Positions 1 to 7,957 of a stretch of DNA of 20,727 nucleotides are shown in pieces; positions within the stretch are counted from its first letter, which is position 1, and each line of letters starts with the position of its first letter. Both the position numbers and the translations under genes were made by a program. The DNA is taken from NCBI GenBank assembly GCA_026398835.1, contig JAPLSD010000027.1, forward strand, positions 1-20,727, given 5' to 3'. The notes beneath the pieces were generated by a model, which worked only from the letters and a program-made list of their open reading frames with translations, made no database searches and had not been told where the DNA came from. The stretch is from Pseudomonas sp. (GTDB lineage: Bacteria > Pseudomonadota > Gammaproteobacteria > Pseudomonadales > Pseudomonadaceae).

Positions 1-33
1 GTGCACGGCCCGGATTGCGCACACGACCACTAA
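1..33 (+). CDS. 3' end of an upstream gene (partial), probably a small conserved Pseudomonas gene
   Basis: Reading from base 1 in frame 1 gives the eleven codons VHGPDCAHDH-stop, with TAA at 31-33, twelve bases before the astE start. In pseudomonads a short hypothetical gene commonly lies between astB and astE (PA0900 in P. aeruginosa, sometimes annotated topoisomerase II without good reason), so this may be its His/Cys-rich C-terminus. That identification is inference from gene order. The visible part is too short to exclude a chance open frame. Confidence 0.4.
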   Translation: MHGPDCAHDH

Positions 34-45
34 GGAAATCGCTCT

Positions 46-1056
46 ATGCTCGCCCTCGGCAAACTGCTTGAACTGACCCTCGCCGGCCGCGAACCGGCGG
101 AGAAGACTCAACTGACTGTCGAAGGCGTGCGGATGCGCTGGCTGAGCGAAGGTGCGCTGGAAGTCCGGCCACCCGAGGCTCGCGACAATGGCATGGACCT
201 GCTGCTGTCAGCCGGCATCCACGGTAATGAGACGGCACCGATCGAGCTGCTTGACCGTCTGTTGCATGGCATCGCCCGTGGTGAGTTGAAGCCACGTGCA
301 CGTATTCTGTTCCTGTTCGGCAACCCCGAGGCCATGCGCCACGGCGAGCGTTACATCGAGCAGGACGTCAACCGGCTGTTCAACGGCCGTCACGAACTGA
401 CGAGTGGTTCGGAAGCCTTGCGCGCTTGCGAATTGGAGCGCCTGGCAGCGAGCTTCTTCAGCCTGCCGGATCGCAGCCGTTTGCACTACGACCTGCACAC
501 CGCGATCCGCGGCTCGAAGATAGAGCAGTTCGCGCTGTATCCCTGGAAGGAAGGTCGTCAGCACTCACGTCAGGAACTGGTCCGCTTGCGCGCCGCCGGT
601 ATGGAAGCGGTGCTGTTGCAGAACAAGCCTTCCATCGTTTTCAGCTCTTATACCTACGACAAACTTGGCGCCGAGTCCTTCACCCTTGAGTTGGGCAAAG
701 CCCGGCCGTTCGGGCAAAACCAAGGGGTTAACGTCGAACGCCTGGAAATTCGCCTAAAGCAGATCATCGAAGGTAACGAGCCTTCGCTGACTGACGAAGG
801 GTTGGACGGTCTGCAGCTGTTCAGCGTGGCGCGGGAAATCATCAAGCACAGCGATACGTTCCACCTGCACTTGCCGACGGATGTCGAGAACTTCTCGGAG
901 CTGAAAGTGGGTTATCTGTTGGCCGAAGACATCGCCCAGACACGCTGGATCGTCGAAGAAGAGGGCGCGCGGATCATTTTCCCTAACCCGAAGGTGAAGA
1001 ATGGCTTGCGGGCAGGGATTCTAATCGTGCCAACCACCGCCGAAAACCTCGCTTAA
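46..1056 (+). CDS. astE: Succinylglutamate desuccinylase
   Basis: This cytoplasmic zinc hydrolase catalyses the last step of the arginine succinyltransferase pathway, splitting N-succinylglutamate into succinate and glutamate. It has 336 residues, normal for the family. The zinc site of the AspA/AstE (carboxypeptidase-like M14) fold is visible: HGNE with H59 and E62, and the second His in YDLHT (H151). The likely catalytic glutamate is E215 in SFTLELGK. The ATG at 46 follows an AAGGAAA ribosome binding site at about 33-39. In Pseudomonas astE (aruE) ends the aruCFGDB(E) operon, and the upstream stop at 33 fits a polycistronic message. No ordinary terminator follows; a palindromic repeat begins two bases after the stop and may serve that role. 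Expression in pseudomonads normally depends on ArgR and arginine, but no operator lies in this window. Confidence 0.96.
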   Translation: MLALGKLLELTLAGREPAEKTQLTVEGVRMRWLSEGALEVRPPEARDNGMDLLLSAGIHGNETAPIELLDRLLHGIARGELKPRARILFLFGNPEAMRHGERYIEQDVNRLFNGRHELTSGSEALRACELERLAASFFSLPDRSRLHYDLHTAIRGSKIEQFALYPWKEGRQHSRQELVRLRAAGMEAVLLQNKPSIVFSSYTYDKLGAESFTLELGKARPFGQNQGVNVERLEIRLKQIIEGNEPSLTDEGLDGLQLFSVAREIIKHSDTFHLHLPTDVENFSELKVGYLLAEDIAQTRWIVEEEGARIIFPNPKVKNGLRAGILIVPTTAENLA

Positions 1057-1058
1057 AT

Positions 1059-1170
1059 GATCGTTCCCACGCTCCCGCGTGGGAATGCCTCGCTGGACGC
1101 TCTGCGTCCGCTCTGGATTGTGACGCGGAGCGTCACGGGCTGCATTCCCACGCAGAGCGTGGGAACGATC
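1059..1170. repeat. 112-bp interspersed palindromic repeat with four hairpins
   Basis: The outer arms (1059-1087 and 1142-1170) are near-perfect inverted copies. Each arm is itself a hairpin: TTCCCACGC 1064-1072 with GCGTGGGAA 1077-1085, and TTCCCACGC 1145-1153 with GCGTGGGAA 1157-1165. Between them are two more perfect hairpins: GGACGC/GCGTCC (1095-1100/1104-1109) and GTGACGC/GCGTCAC (1120-1126/1130-1136). The CGTTCCCACGC...GCGTGGGAACG end motif is, from memory, one of the common intergenic repeats of the P. fluorescens group, in the REP/MITE-like class. It sits between the convergent genes astE and ribH2 and could act as a bidirectional terminator or mRNA-stabilising element. Confidence 0.85.
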
Positions 1171-1186
1171 AACGATCGGTCATTGG

Positions 1187-1696
1187 CTAAACCGCGACCG
1201 CCCGGTGCTCGCTACGACGCAATACACGCGTCTTGTGCAAGGTATCGGCACACGTCTTCGCCGCTTCCTGACCTTTATGCACGAAGTGTTCGAAGAAGAA
1301 CTTCTGATGCTCTTCGCCTGCATGGAAGTGATGTGGGGTCAGTACGACCGAGAACACCGGCACTTCCGTTTCCAGCTGAACCTGCATCAGGCCGCTGATC
1401 ACTGACTGGGCGACGAACTCGTGGCGGTAGATTCCGCCGTCCACCACCAGCCCGGCAGCGACGATGCCGGCGTAACGGCCAGATTTGGCCAGCAGCTTGG
1501 CGTGCAGCGGGATTTCAAAGGCGCCGCCGACTTCAAAGAAATCGATATCACTTTCCTGGTAGCCCTGGATGAGCATTTCGGCGACGAAGCCTTTACGGCT
1601 CTGATCGACAATGTCCTTGTGCCAGCAGGCCTGAATAAACGCGACGCGCTCGCCGTGGTGGCTTTTGCTTTTGCTATCGATTGCGGTGGGTTGCAT
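1187..1696 (-). CDS. ribH2: 6,7-dimethyl-8-ribityllumazine synthase, type II (RibH2)
   Basis: Lumazine synthase condenses 5-amino-6-ribitylaminouracil with 3,4-dihydroxy-2-butanone 4-phosphate, the penultimate step of riboflavin synthesis. The 169-residue product matches my memory of the decameric type II enzymes (Brucella RibH2) rather than the usual icosahedral RibH. Diagnostic blocks are AFIQACWHKDIVD (W25 at the substrate-stacking position), GAFEIPLHAK (59-67), VDGGIYRHEFV with the expected catalytic His H92, and VVLTPHHFH (118-125) followed by EEHQKFFFEHF. A short C-terminal tail (from about 155) is basic and variable. The gene stands alone on the minus strand, convergent with astE, and away from the ribD-ribE-ribBA-ribH-nusB cluster that pseudomonads usually have. 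The ATG at 1696 is preceded nine bases upstream by AGGAG. An FMN riboswitch lies 126 bases upstream of the start. Confidence 0.93.
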   Translation of the reverse strand: MQPTAIDSKSKSHHGERVAFIQACWHKDIVDQSRKGFVAEMLIQGYQESDIDFFEVGGAFEIPLHAKLLAKSGRYAGIVAAGLVVDGGIYRHEFVAQSVISGLMQVQLETEVPVFSVVLTPHHFHAGEEHQKFFFEHFVHKGQEAAKTCADTLHKTRVLRRSEHRAVAV

Positions 1697-1731
1697 CTGT
1701 TCTGACTCCTGTTTGTGTGAAAAACAGGGCG
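1697..1731 (-). promoter_or_regulatory. Expression platform of the FMN riboswitch: SD-sequestering hairpin of ribH2
   Basis: On the minus strand CCTGTTT (1728-1722) pairs perfectly with AAACAGG (1714-1708) around a 7-nt loop. The 3' arm contains the AGG of the AGGAG ribosome binding site (1710-1706), so the hairpin would hide it. The 5' arm overlaps CGCCCTG (1731-1725), which is exactly complementary to CAGGGCG (1981-1975) in the conserved 5' part of the riboswitch. There is no U-tract after the hairpin, so translational rather than transcriptional control is the likelier mode. Confidence 0.7.
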
Positions 1732-1821
1732 TTATGAATCGAAGGGGATTTAAGGGTACGTTCCGGTCAATCGTGCAGTGACATGCGCGAACACCTTGAG
1801 ACGGCCCTTTGGCGCCAATCC

Positions 1822-1987
1822 CGTTCTCTCTTCATCCGGACTATGACCGTCGGCCCCGGGATCACACCGGGTCTGCTGACCTTGCCGACGCACACTGCCG
1901 AAGCCGTTCGTGTCACCAAGCGCTCGCGGGCTATGCGCATTGCGCGCAATTACCGCCGGTGGGGAGTTACACCCCGCCCTGAGAACG
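1822..1987 (-). promoter_or_regulatory. FMN riboswitch (RFN element)
   Basis: The minus strand carries the conserved RFN blocks in order: the P1 5' strand CGTTCTC (1987-1981), CAGGGCGGGGTG, CCCCACCGGCGGTAA, AGCCCGCGAGCG, GACCCGGTGTGAT, CCGGGGCCGACGGTCATAG, TCCGGATG and the P1 3' strand GAGAACG (1828-1822), closing a perfect 7-bp P1. The P3-P5 segment shows a variable hairpin between AGCCCGCGAGCG and GACCCGG, as usual. Known RFN elements bind FMN and reduce expression of riboflavin genes. The only gene downstream on this strand is ribH2. Bases 1988-2205, up to the divergent ltaE, hold the promoters of both genes, but I cannot assign them with confidence. Confidence 0.97.
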
Positions 1988-2205
1988 TTGCCACCAGGAT
2001 TTCTGGCGGCGGTGAGTTTTTAACATATATTTCTGAACAGTGCATCGCTGCTTTCTGATGATATGAATCGAATTTTCCGTTGGCTTGAACAGGCTTTTCT
2101 TACCTAGAGTCTTGATTATCGAGTGCGATGACCGCAGTAATCGAGTTCGAAAGGGATTTTCCCATTTAGCGGCGACGTTCGCGTCCCATTGCCGAGGCCT
2201 GCTCC

Positions 2206-3210
2206 ATGAGAGTTATCGATCTTCGTAGCGACACAGTGACCCAACCGACTGCCGGGATGCTCCACGCAATGGCAACGGCCGCCACCGGTGATGACGTGTA
2301 CGGCGAAGATCCCACGGTGAACCGGCTTGAAACCGAGCTGGCAAGGCGCTTGGGCTTTGCTCAAGCACTGTTCGTACCCACTGGCACCATGAGTAACCTG
2401 TTGGGGCTGATGGCCCATTGTGAGCGCGGCGACGAATATATCGTCGGCCAGCAGGCACATACCTATAAGTACGAAGGTGGCGGGGCGGCAGTGCTGGGTT
2501 CGATCCAGCCGCAGCCGCTGGAGGTCCAGGCTGATGGCTCGCTGGACCTGGCGCAGGTGGCCGCCGCGATCAAGCCGGACGACTTCCATTTCGCCCGCAC
2601 GCGCTTGTTGGCCCTGGAAAACACCATGCAAGGCAAGGTCCTGCCATTGGAGTATCTGGCCCGAGCGCGCAGCTTTACCCAGGAGCATGGTCTTGCACTG
2701 CACCTGGATGGCGCGCGGTTGTACAACGCTGCGGTCAAGCTGGGCGTCGACGCGCGGGAGATCACTCAGCATTTCGATTCGGTGTCGGTCTGCCTGTCCA
2801 AAGGCCTCGGCGCGCCGATTGGCTCGGTGCTGTGCGGCACGTCCGAGTTGATCGGCAAGGCGCGGCGGCTGCGCAAGATGGTCGGTGGCGGCATGCGTCA
2901 GGCCGGTATTCTCGCTGCGGCGGGGCTTTATGCGCTGGACCATCAGGTGCCGCGTCTGGCCGATGATCATGCCAACGCTCAGCTGCTGGCTGAAGGTTTA
3001 CGCAAGGCGGGTTACACGGTTGAACCGGTGCAGACCAATATGGTTTATGTTCAACTCGGTGACAAAGCAGAAGCGCTGAAAGCCTTCGCCGGTGAGCGGG
3101 GGATCAAACTCAGTGCGGCCCCGCGGTTGCGGATGGTCACCCATCTGGACGTCAGTCGGGCGCAGATTGAGCAGGTTGTAGCGACTTTCATCGCTTTTTC
3201 TCGCAACTGA
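2206..3210 (+). CDS. ltaE: Low-specificity L-threonine aldolase
   Basis: This PLP enzyme cleaves L-threonine and L-allo-threonine to glycine and acetaldehyde. The 334-residue protein begins with the typical block [15 protein letters not shown]. The fold-type I landmarks are present: H85 ([11 protein letters not shown]), predicted to stack on the PLP ring; D168 and R171 in [10 protein letters not shown]; and the Schiff-base lysine K199 in [16 protein letters not shown]. The ATG at 2206 follows GAGG about eight bases upstream. The gene is divergent from the riboswitch-ribH2 unit and appears monocistronic; alaS has its own promoter downstream. LtaE gives a glycine route independent of serine hydroxymethyltransferase, or lets the cell use threonine as a carbon source. 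Confidence 0.95.
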   Translation: MRVIDLRSDTVTQPTAGMLHAMATAATGDDVYGEDPTVNRLETELARRLGFAQALFVPTGTMSNLLGLMAHCERGDEYIVGQQAHTYKYEGGGAAVLGSIQPQPLEVQADGSLDLAQVAAAIKPDDFHFARTRLLALENTMQGKVLPLEYLARARSFTQEHGLALHLDGARLYNAAVKLGVDAREITQHFDSVSVCLSKGLGAPIGSVLCGTSELIGKARRLRKMVGGGMRQAGILAAAGLYALDHQVPRLADDHANAQLLAEGLRKAGYTVEPVQTNMVYVQLGDKAEALKAFAGERGIKLSAAPRLRMVTHLDVSRAQIEQVVATFIAFSRN

Positions 3211-3254
3211 CGGTGTTGGCCGTCCAATTGACTGTCTGTATCGTACAAACACAC

Positions 3255-3282
3255 TGTACCTAGTCACTAACGCCGATATAAT
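3255..3282 (+). promoter_or_regulatory. Candidate sigma-70 promoter of alaS
   Basis: A perfect TATAAT lies at 3277-3282. At the usual spacing the -35 region is poor (TGTACC 3255-3260, 16-bp spacer). Transcription would start near 3289, leaving a leader of roughly 68 bases. That leader contains a small GC-rich hairpin, CGGCC-TTT-GGCCG (3323-3335). Confidence 0.5.
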
Positions 3283-3356
3283 GCGGCCCTTTGCCGTCGC
3301 TCCGTCTATTGACGTTTTGCACCGGCCTTTGGCCGCAGTCTCCGTGGAAGAACCTA

Positions 3357-5987
3357 ATGAAAAGCGCAGAAATCCGTGAAGCCTTCCTTCGCTTCTTCGA
3401 AGAGCAAGGCCACACCCGTGTAGCCTCAAGCTCCTTGATTCCGGGCAACGATCCAACCCTGCTGTTCACTAACGCGGGGATGAACCAGTTCAAGGACTGC
3501 TTTCTGGGCCAGGAAAAGCGCGCGTACACCCGCGCCGTCAGCAGCCAGAAGTGCGTACGCGCCGGTGGCAAGCACAACGATCTGGAAAACGTCGGCTATA
3601 CCGCTCGTCACCACACATTCTTTGAAATGCTGGGTAACTTCAGCTTCGGCGATTACTTCAAGCGTGACGCGATCACCTTCGCCTGGACCTTCCTGACCTC
3701 TGTCCTGGCCTTGCCCAAGGACAAGCTCTGGGTCACGGTCTACGCCAGCGATGACGAAGCCTATGACATCTGGACCAAGGAAGTCGGGGTTCCGGCTGAA
3801 CGTATGGTCCGCATTGGCGACAACAAAGGCGCGCCGTATGCGTCCGACAACTTCTGGACCATGGGCGACACCGGCCCGTGCGGTCCTTGCACCGAGATTT
3901 TCTACGATCACGGCGCCGACATCTGGGGCGGCCCACCGGGTTCGCCGGAAGAAGACGGCGACCGTTACATCGAAATCTGGAACAACGTGTTCATGCAGTT
4001 CAACCGCACGGCTGATGGCGTGCTGCATCCACTGCCAGCGCCTTCGGTCGATACCGGTATGGGCCTGGAGCGGATCAGTGCCGTTCTGCAGCACGTTCAT
4101 TCGAACTATGAAATCGATCTGTTCCAGAGCCTGCTGAGCGCTTCGGCCAAGGCCATCGGTTGCACCAACGACAACCAGGCTTCGCTGAAAGTGGTCGCCG
4201 ACCACATTCGCTCCTGCGGTTTCCTGATCGCTGACGGCGTGCTGCCGTCCAACGAAGGTCGCGGCTACGTGCTGCGCCGGATCATCCGTCGCGCTTGCCG
4301 TCACGGCAACAAACTGGGCGCCAAGGGCAGCTTTTTCTATCAGATCGTTGCCGCGCTGGTCGCCGAGATGGGCGAGGCTTTCCCTGAGCTCACGCAAAAC
4401 CAGGCGCACATCGCGCGCGTGCTGAAAGCCGAAGAAGAGCAGTTCGCCAAGACTCTGGAACAGGGTCTGAAGATTCTCGAGCAGGATCTGGCCGAGCTCA
4501 AAGGCAACGTGGTTCCGGGCGACGTAGTGTTCAAGTTGTACGACACCTACGGCTTCCCGATGGACCTGACCGGCGACATCGCCCGTGAGCGCAGCCTGAC
4601 GATCGACGAAGAAGGTTTCGAGCGCGAGATGGAAGCCCAGCGCGTGCGTGCGCGTTCCGCCAGCTCGTTCGGCATGGACTACAACAGCCTGGTCAAGGTT
4701 GATGTGGCCACCGAGTTCACCGGCTACGACGCCACCAGCGGTTCGGCCAAGGTGGTTGCTCTCTACAAAGACGGGCAATCGGTCGACGTGCTGAGCGAAG
4801 GCGAAGAGGGCGTTGTGGTTCTTGACCAGACCCCGTTCTACGCTGAATCGGGCGGCCAGATTGGCGATTGTGGGTTCTTGATGACCAGCACGCAGGCGGG
4901 TCTTGCGCGCTTCGACGTGCGCGATACCACCAAGACCGGCGGCGCGTTCCTGCATCACGGCGTGTTGGCGTCGGGCAGCTTGATCATCGGTGCTCCGGTG
5001 CAGGCACAGGTCGATGCAGACGTGCGTCATGCCACTTCGCTGAACCACTCCGCGACTCACTTGCTTCATGCCGCGCTGCGCCAGGTACTGGGCGAGCACG
5101 TGCAGCAGAAGGGTTCGTTGGTCGACAGTCAGCGCCTGCGCTTTGACTTCAGCCACTTCGAAGCGATCAAGCCAGAGCAATTGAAAGCCCTGGAAGACAT
5201 CGTCAACCGCGAAGTGCGTAACAACACCGAAGTCGAAACCGAAGAAACCGATATCGAAACCGCCAAGCAAAAAGGCGCCATGGCGCTGTTTGGCGAGAAA
5301 TACGGCGACAGCGTGCGCGTGCTGAGCATGGGCGGTGATTTCTCCGTCGAGCTGTGCGGCGGTATCCACGCCAATCGCACTGGCGACATCGGCCTGCTGA
5401 AAATCATCAGCGAAGGCGGTGTGGCGTCAGGCGTTCGTCGTATTGAAGCGGTCACCGGTGCTGCGGCGCTGGCGTATCTGAACGCCGCTGATGAACAACT
5501 CAAGGAAGCCGCGAGCCTGGTCAAAGGCAGTCGTGACAACCTGATCGACAAACTGCTGGCTGTGCTTGAGCGCAACCGTCTGCTGGAAAAACAACTCGAG
5601 CAGCTGCAAGCCAAGGCCGCCAGCGCCGCCGGTGATGATCTGTCGGCACAGGCATTGGACGTCAAAGGTGTGAAAGTGCTGGCCGTGCGTCTGGACGGTC
5701 AGGACGGCAAGGCGCTGTTGGCCTTGGTCGATCAATTGAAGAACAAACTCGGCCGCGCAGTGATCCTGCTCGGCAGTGTCCATGAGGAAAAGGTCGTTCT
5801 GGTTGCAGGCGTGACCAAAGACCTGACTGGCCAACTCAAAGCCGGTGATTTGATGAAGCAAGCCGCTGCGGCAGTGGGCGGGAAGGGCGGTGGTCGTCCG
5901 GACATGGCGCAAGGCGGCGGTATCGACGCTGACGCGCTGGATGCAGCATTGGCCCTGACCGTGCCGTTTGTAGAGCAGGGTATCTAA
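3357..5987 (+). CDS. alaS: Alanine--tRNA ligase
   Basis: AlaRS charges tRNA-Ala and edits Ser-tRNA-Ala and Gly-tRNA-Ala in the cytoplasm. I chose the ATG at 3357, giving 876 residues beginning [19 protein letters not shown], the length and start of the E. coli enzyme; an in-frame ATG at 3291 would add 22 residues before the promoter-proximal -10 and is unlikely. The N-terminal class II catalytic core runs to about residue 440 ([31 protein letters not shown]). The editing domain carries the zinc ligands H564xxxH568 (NHSATHLLH) and C667/H671 (ELCGGIH). A helical and glycine-rich C-Ala domain ends with [21 protein letters not shown] ribosome binding site lies about eight bases upstream. The gene heads the conserved alaS-lysC-csrA-tRNA block, 93 bases before lysC. 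Confidence 0.98.
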   Translation: MKSAEIREAFLRFFEEQGHTRVASSSLIPGNDPTLLFTNAGMNQFKDCFLGQEKRAYTRAVSSQKCVRAGGKHNDLENVGYTARHHTFFEMLGNFSFGDYFKRDAITFAWTFLTSVLALPKDKLWVTVYASDDEAYDIWTKEVGVPAERMVRIGDNKGAPYASDNFWTMGDTGPCGPCTEIFYDHGADIWGGPPGSPEEDGDRYIEIWNNVFMQFNRTADGVLHPLPAPSVDTGMGLERISAVLQHVHSNYEIDLFQSLLSASAKAIGCTNDNQASLKVVADHIRSCGFLIADGVLPSNEGRGYVLRRIIRRACRHGNKLGAKGSFFYQIVAALVAEMGEAFPELTQNQAHIARVLKAEEEQFAKTLEQGLKILEQDLAELKGNVVPGDVVFKLYDTYGFPMDLTGDIARERSLTIDEEGFEREMEAQRVRARSASSFGMDYNSLVKVDVATEFTGYDATSGSAKVVALYKDGQSVDVLSEGEEGVVVLDQTPFYAESGGQIGDCGFLMTSTQAGLARFDVRDTTKTGGAFLHHGVLASGSLIIGAPVQAQVDADVRHATSLNHSATHLLHAALRQVLGEHVQQKGSLVDSQRLRFDFSHFEAIKPEQLKALEDIVNREVRNNTEVETEETDIETAKQKGAMALFGEKYGDSVRVLSMGGDFSVELCGGIHANRTGDIGLLKIISEGGVASGVRRIEAVTGAAALAYLNAADEQLKEAASLVKGSRDNLIDKLLAVLERNRLLEKQLEQLQAKAASAAGDDLSAQALDVKGVKVLAVRLDGQDGKALLALVDQLKNKLGRAVILLGSVHEEKVVLVAGVTKDLTGQLKAGDLMKQAAAAVGGKGGGRPDMAQGGGIDADALDAALALTVPFVEQGI

Positions 5988-6080
5988 GGCTCCGTGCCGG
6001 GCCCGTCGTCTAGTGGCGGGTTCTGGAGCTGCAGTTTGAATGTTTAATGGGTGCCCTTCATGGGCTGAGGCGGCTTTGAA

Positions 6081-7322
6081 ATGGCTTTGATCGTACAGAA
6101 GTTTGGAGGCACCTCGGTCGGCACTGTCGAGAGAATCGAGCAGGTCGCTGACAAGGTTAAGAAATTCCGCGAAGCCGGTGATGACCTGGTGGTTGTGCTG
6201 TCCGCGATGAGTGGCGAAACCAACCGCCTGATCGATCTGGCCAGGCAAATCAGTGGTGACAATCAACCGGTTCCCCGCGAGCTGGATGTGATCGTCTCCA
6301 CCGGTGAGCAAGTGACGATCGCGCTACTGGCGATGGCACTGATCAAGCGTGGCGTGCCGGCGGTTTCGTATACCGGTAATCAGGTGCGGATTCTGACCGA
6401 TAGCGCGCACAATAAAGCGCGTATCTTGCAGATTGATGACCAGAAGATCCGTGGTGATCTGAAGGCCGGCCGTGTGGTTGTAGTCGCCGGTTTCCAGGGC
6501 GTCGACGAGCACGGCAACATCACGACCCTGGGTCGTGGCGGTTCCGATACCACTGGCGTGGCACTGGCTGCAGCCTTGAAGGCTGACGAGTGCCAGATCT
6601 ACACCGATGTGGACGGTGTCTACACCACCGACCCGCGCGTCGTGTCTGCGGCTCAACGCCTGGACAAGATTACCTTCGAAGAGATGCTGGAAATGGCCAG
6701 CCTCGGTTCCAAGGTGTTGCAGATCCGTGCGGTCGAGTTTGCCGGCAAGTACAACGTTCCGCTGCGCGTCCTGCACAGCTTTAAGGAGGGTCCGGGTACC
6801 CTCATTACTATTGATGAAGAGGAATCCATGGAACAGCCGATCATTTCCGGCATCGCTTTTAACCGCGATGAAGCCAAGCTGACCATCCGTGGTGTGCCAG
6901 ACACTCCGGGCGTGGCCTTCAAGATTCTCGGCCCGATCAGCGCCGCGAACATCGAAGTCGACATGATCGTGCAGAACGTGGCGCACGATAACACCACCGA
7001 CTTCACCTTCACGGTTCACCGCAATGATTACCAGGCGGCTCAGTCGGTCCTGGAAAACACCGCGCGTGAAATCGGTGCGCGTGAAGTGGTGGGCGATACC
7101 AAGATTGCCAAGGTGTCGATCGTCGGTGTGGGCATGCGTTCTCACGCAGGCGTCGCCAGTCGCATGTTCGAAGCGCTGGCTAAAGAAAGCATCAACATCC
7201 AGATGATCTCGACGTCGGAAATCAAGGTTTCGGTCGTCATCGAAGAGAAGTACCTGGAACTGGCTGTGCGCGCTCTGCACACGGCTTTCGAACTGGATGC
7301 ACCGGCCCGCCAGGGCGAGTGA
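6081..7322 (+). CDS. lysC: Aspartate kinase
   Basis: Aspartokinase phosphorylates aspartate at the entry to lysine, threonine, methionine and diaminopimelate synthesis. The 413-residue monofunctional enzyme has the amino-acid kinase domain first (VQKFGGTSVG from residue 6; VVVLSAMSG; GRGGSDTTGVALAAAL) and two C-terminal ACT domains from about residue 265 (VPDTPGVAFKILGPIS and VGVGMRSHAGVASRMFEALAKESINIQMIS), the usual site of lysine plus threonine feedback. The start follows GAGG at 6066-6069 with an ample spacer. It is 93 bases after alaS with no terminator seen between them, so co-transcription is possible. A strong terminator follows. An internal in-frame start at residue 250 is described separately. 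Confidence 0.97.
   Translation: MALIVQKFGGTSVGTVERIEQVADKVKKFREAGDDLVVVLSAMSGETNRLIDLARQISGDNQPVPRELDVIVSTGEQVTIALLAMALIKRGVPAVSYTGNQVRILTDSAHNKARILQIDDQKIRGDLKAGRVVVVAGFQGVDEHGNITTLGRGGSDTTGVALAAALKADECQIYTDVDGVYTTDPRVVSAAQRLDKITFEEMLEMASLGSKVLQIRAVEFAGKYNVPLRVLHSFKEGPGTLITIDEEESMEQPIISGIAFNRDEAKLTIRGVPDTPGVAFKILGPISAANIEVDMIVQNVAHDNTTDFTFTVHRNDYQAAQSVLENTAREIGAREVVGDTKIAKVSIVGVGMRSHAGVASRMFEALAKESINIQMISTSEIKVSVVIEEKYLELAVRALHTAFELDAPARQGE
6816..6830 (+). promoter_or_regulatory. Likely internal translation start for the lysC beta subunit
   Basis: Within lysC, AGAGGA (6818-6823) stands four bases before an in-frame ATG (6828-6830, Met250; MEQPIISGIAFNRDEAK). Starting here would give a 164-residue protein of just the ACT regulatory domains, ending at 7322. 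This layout matches alpha2beta2 aspartokinases of B. subtilis and C. glutamicum, whose beta subunit is made from the same gene. A second, very strong SD-like string, TAAGGAGGG, lies at 6782-6790 with no start codon at a useful distance. Confidence 0.6.
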
Positions 7323-7332
7323 TGCTTTGCCC

Positions 7333-7366
7333 AAAGGGCACGGTCTGACCGTGCCCTTTGTTTTTT
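7333..7366 (+). terminator. Rho-independent terminator after lysC
   Basis: A perfect 12-bp stem (AAAGGGCACGGT 7333-7344 with ACCGTGCCCTTT 7348-7359) and a 3-base loop are followed by GTTTTTT. It lies ten bases after the lysC stop and separates alaS-lysC from csrA. Bases 7367-7507 therefore must contain a csrA promoter, which I cannot pinpoint; a run of eight T lies at 7458-7465. Confidence 0.93.
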
Positions 7367-7507
7367 GAGTGGCGCGACTGAAAACTGTTCTTTTGCTCGT
7401 GCTAGTCAATACTTAGGCGTGTAGGGCTGCGATCGTTCTGGTTGTAGGTCGAGCGCCTTTTTTTTGCAGACTGTTGTCCCTGAAATGAAATGCGTGAGGA
7501 GAAAGGT

Positions 7508-7696
7508 ATGCTGATTCTGACTCGTCGGTGCGCAGAAAGCCTGATTATTGGTGATGGCGAAATCACTGTGACCGTGCTCGGCGTCAAAGGAAATCAAGTG
7601 CGTATTGGTGTCAACGCCCCTAAAGAGGTGGCTGTTCACCGTGAAGAAATTTACCTGCGTATAAAGAAAGAGAAGGACGAAGAACCAAGCCATTAA
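7508..7696 (+). CDS. rsmA: Carbon storage regulator CsrA/RsmA, RNA-binding post-transcriptional regulator
   Basis: This homodimeric RNA-binding protein binds GGA motifs near ribosome binding sites and represses or stabilises mRNAs; in pseudomonads it is antagonised by the RsmX/Y/Z RNAs under GacS/GacA. The start is [11 protein letters not shown], not the ATG 18 bases upstream that would add MREEKG, because the strong GAGGAGAAAGG site sits directly before 7508. The protein has 62 residues, with the conserved [27 protein letters not shown] core. R45 corresponds to R44 of E. coli CsrA because GDGEITV carries one extra residue. The ribosome binding site itself contains AGGA (7497-7500), a plausible autoregulatory target. 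tRNA-Ser follows 62 bases downstream. Confidence 0.97.
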   Translation: MLILTRRCAESLIIGDGEITVTVLGVKGNQVRIGVNAPKEVAVHREEIYLRIKKEKDEEPSH

Positions 7697-7715
7697 TTTT
7701 TATCGTTTTTTATGT

Positions 7716-7744
7716 TTGCAAACGGGGAAAAGGTTGGTTAAGAT
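7716..7744 (+). promoter_or_regulatory. Promoter of tRNA-Ser
   Basis: TTGCAA (7716-7721) and TAAGAT (7739-7744) are separated by 17 bases, with a predicted start near 7751. The sequence after the -10 is GC-rich (CGCCCCG), as in stable RNA promoters under stringent control; stringent control is inference. Confidence 0.7.
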
Positions 7745-7758
7745 ACGCCCCGTGTTGC

Positions 7759-7849
7759 GGAGAGGTGGCCGAGTGGCCGAAGGCGCTCCCCTGCTAAGGG
7801 AGTACACCTCAAAAGGGTGTCGGGGGTTCGAATCCCCCCTTCTCCGCCA
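7759..7849 (+). tRNA. tRNA-Ser(GCU)
   Basis: This is a complete 91-nt class II tRNA with encoded CCA (7847-7849). The acceptor stem pairs GGAGAGG (7759-7765) with CTTCTCC (7839-7845, one G-U) and the discriminator base is G7846. The anticodon loop CTGCTAA places GCT at 7793-7795, reading AGC and AGU. A long variable arm (about 7801-7820) is typical of serine tRNAs, and the T arm is GGGGG-TTCGAAT-CCCCC (7822-7838). The csrA-tRNA-Ser-tRNA-Arg order equals E. coli csrA-serV-argV. Confidence 0.97.
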
Positions 7850-7915
7850 TTATTTATTTAGTACGTTGTAATCTGGCTTCTTCGGTAAGTTGTTGAAATT
7901 ACTAGAAAAAAGCGC

Positions 7916-7943
7916 TTTACAAAAAGATTCAACGGACTATAAT
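7916..7943 (+). promoter_or_regulatory. Promoter of the tandem tRNA-Arg genes
   Basis: TTTACA (7916-7921), a 16-base spacer and a perfect TATAAT (7938-7943) are followed by a GC-rich discriminator (GCGCGGC). The predicted start is about eight bases before the first tRNA-Arg. Confidence 0.8.
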
Positions 7944-7957
7944 GCGCGGCAACAAAT

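Noticed and set aside
2116..2970. 284-codon frame antisense to ltaE
   Set aside because: Shadow of a clear PLP enzyme gene; no ribosome binding site or family likeness.
3231..3260. CTGT...GTAC sequences before alaS resembling a LexA box
   Set aside because: Spacing and inner bases do not fit the CTGT-N8-ACAG consensus.
3426..5369. 647-codon open frame antisense to alaS
   Set aside because: Its length reflects GC-rich codon bias of alaS; the low-complexity, His/Val/Ala-rich translation has no family features.
6008..6030. GTCGTCTAGTGGC in the alaS-lysC gap, resembling a tRNA-Glu D-arm
   Set aside because: No acceptor, anticodon or T arm follows; a chance match.
6324..7409. 361-codon open frame antisense to lysC
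   Set aside because: Same shadow effect; lysC is unambiguous on the plus strand and the frame runs through its terminator.
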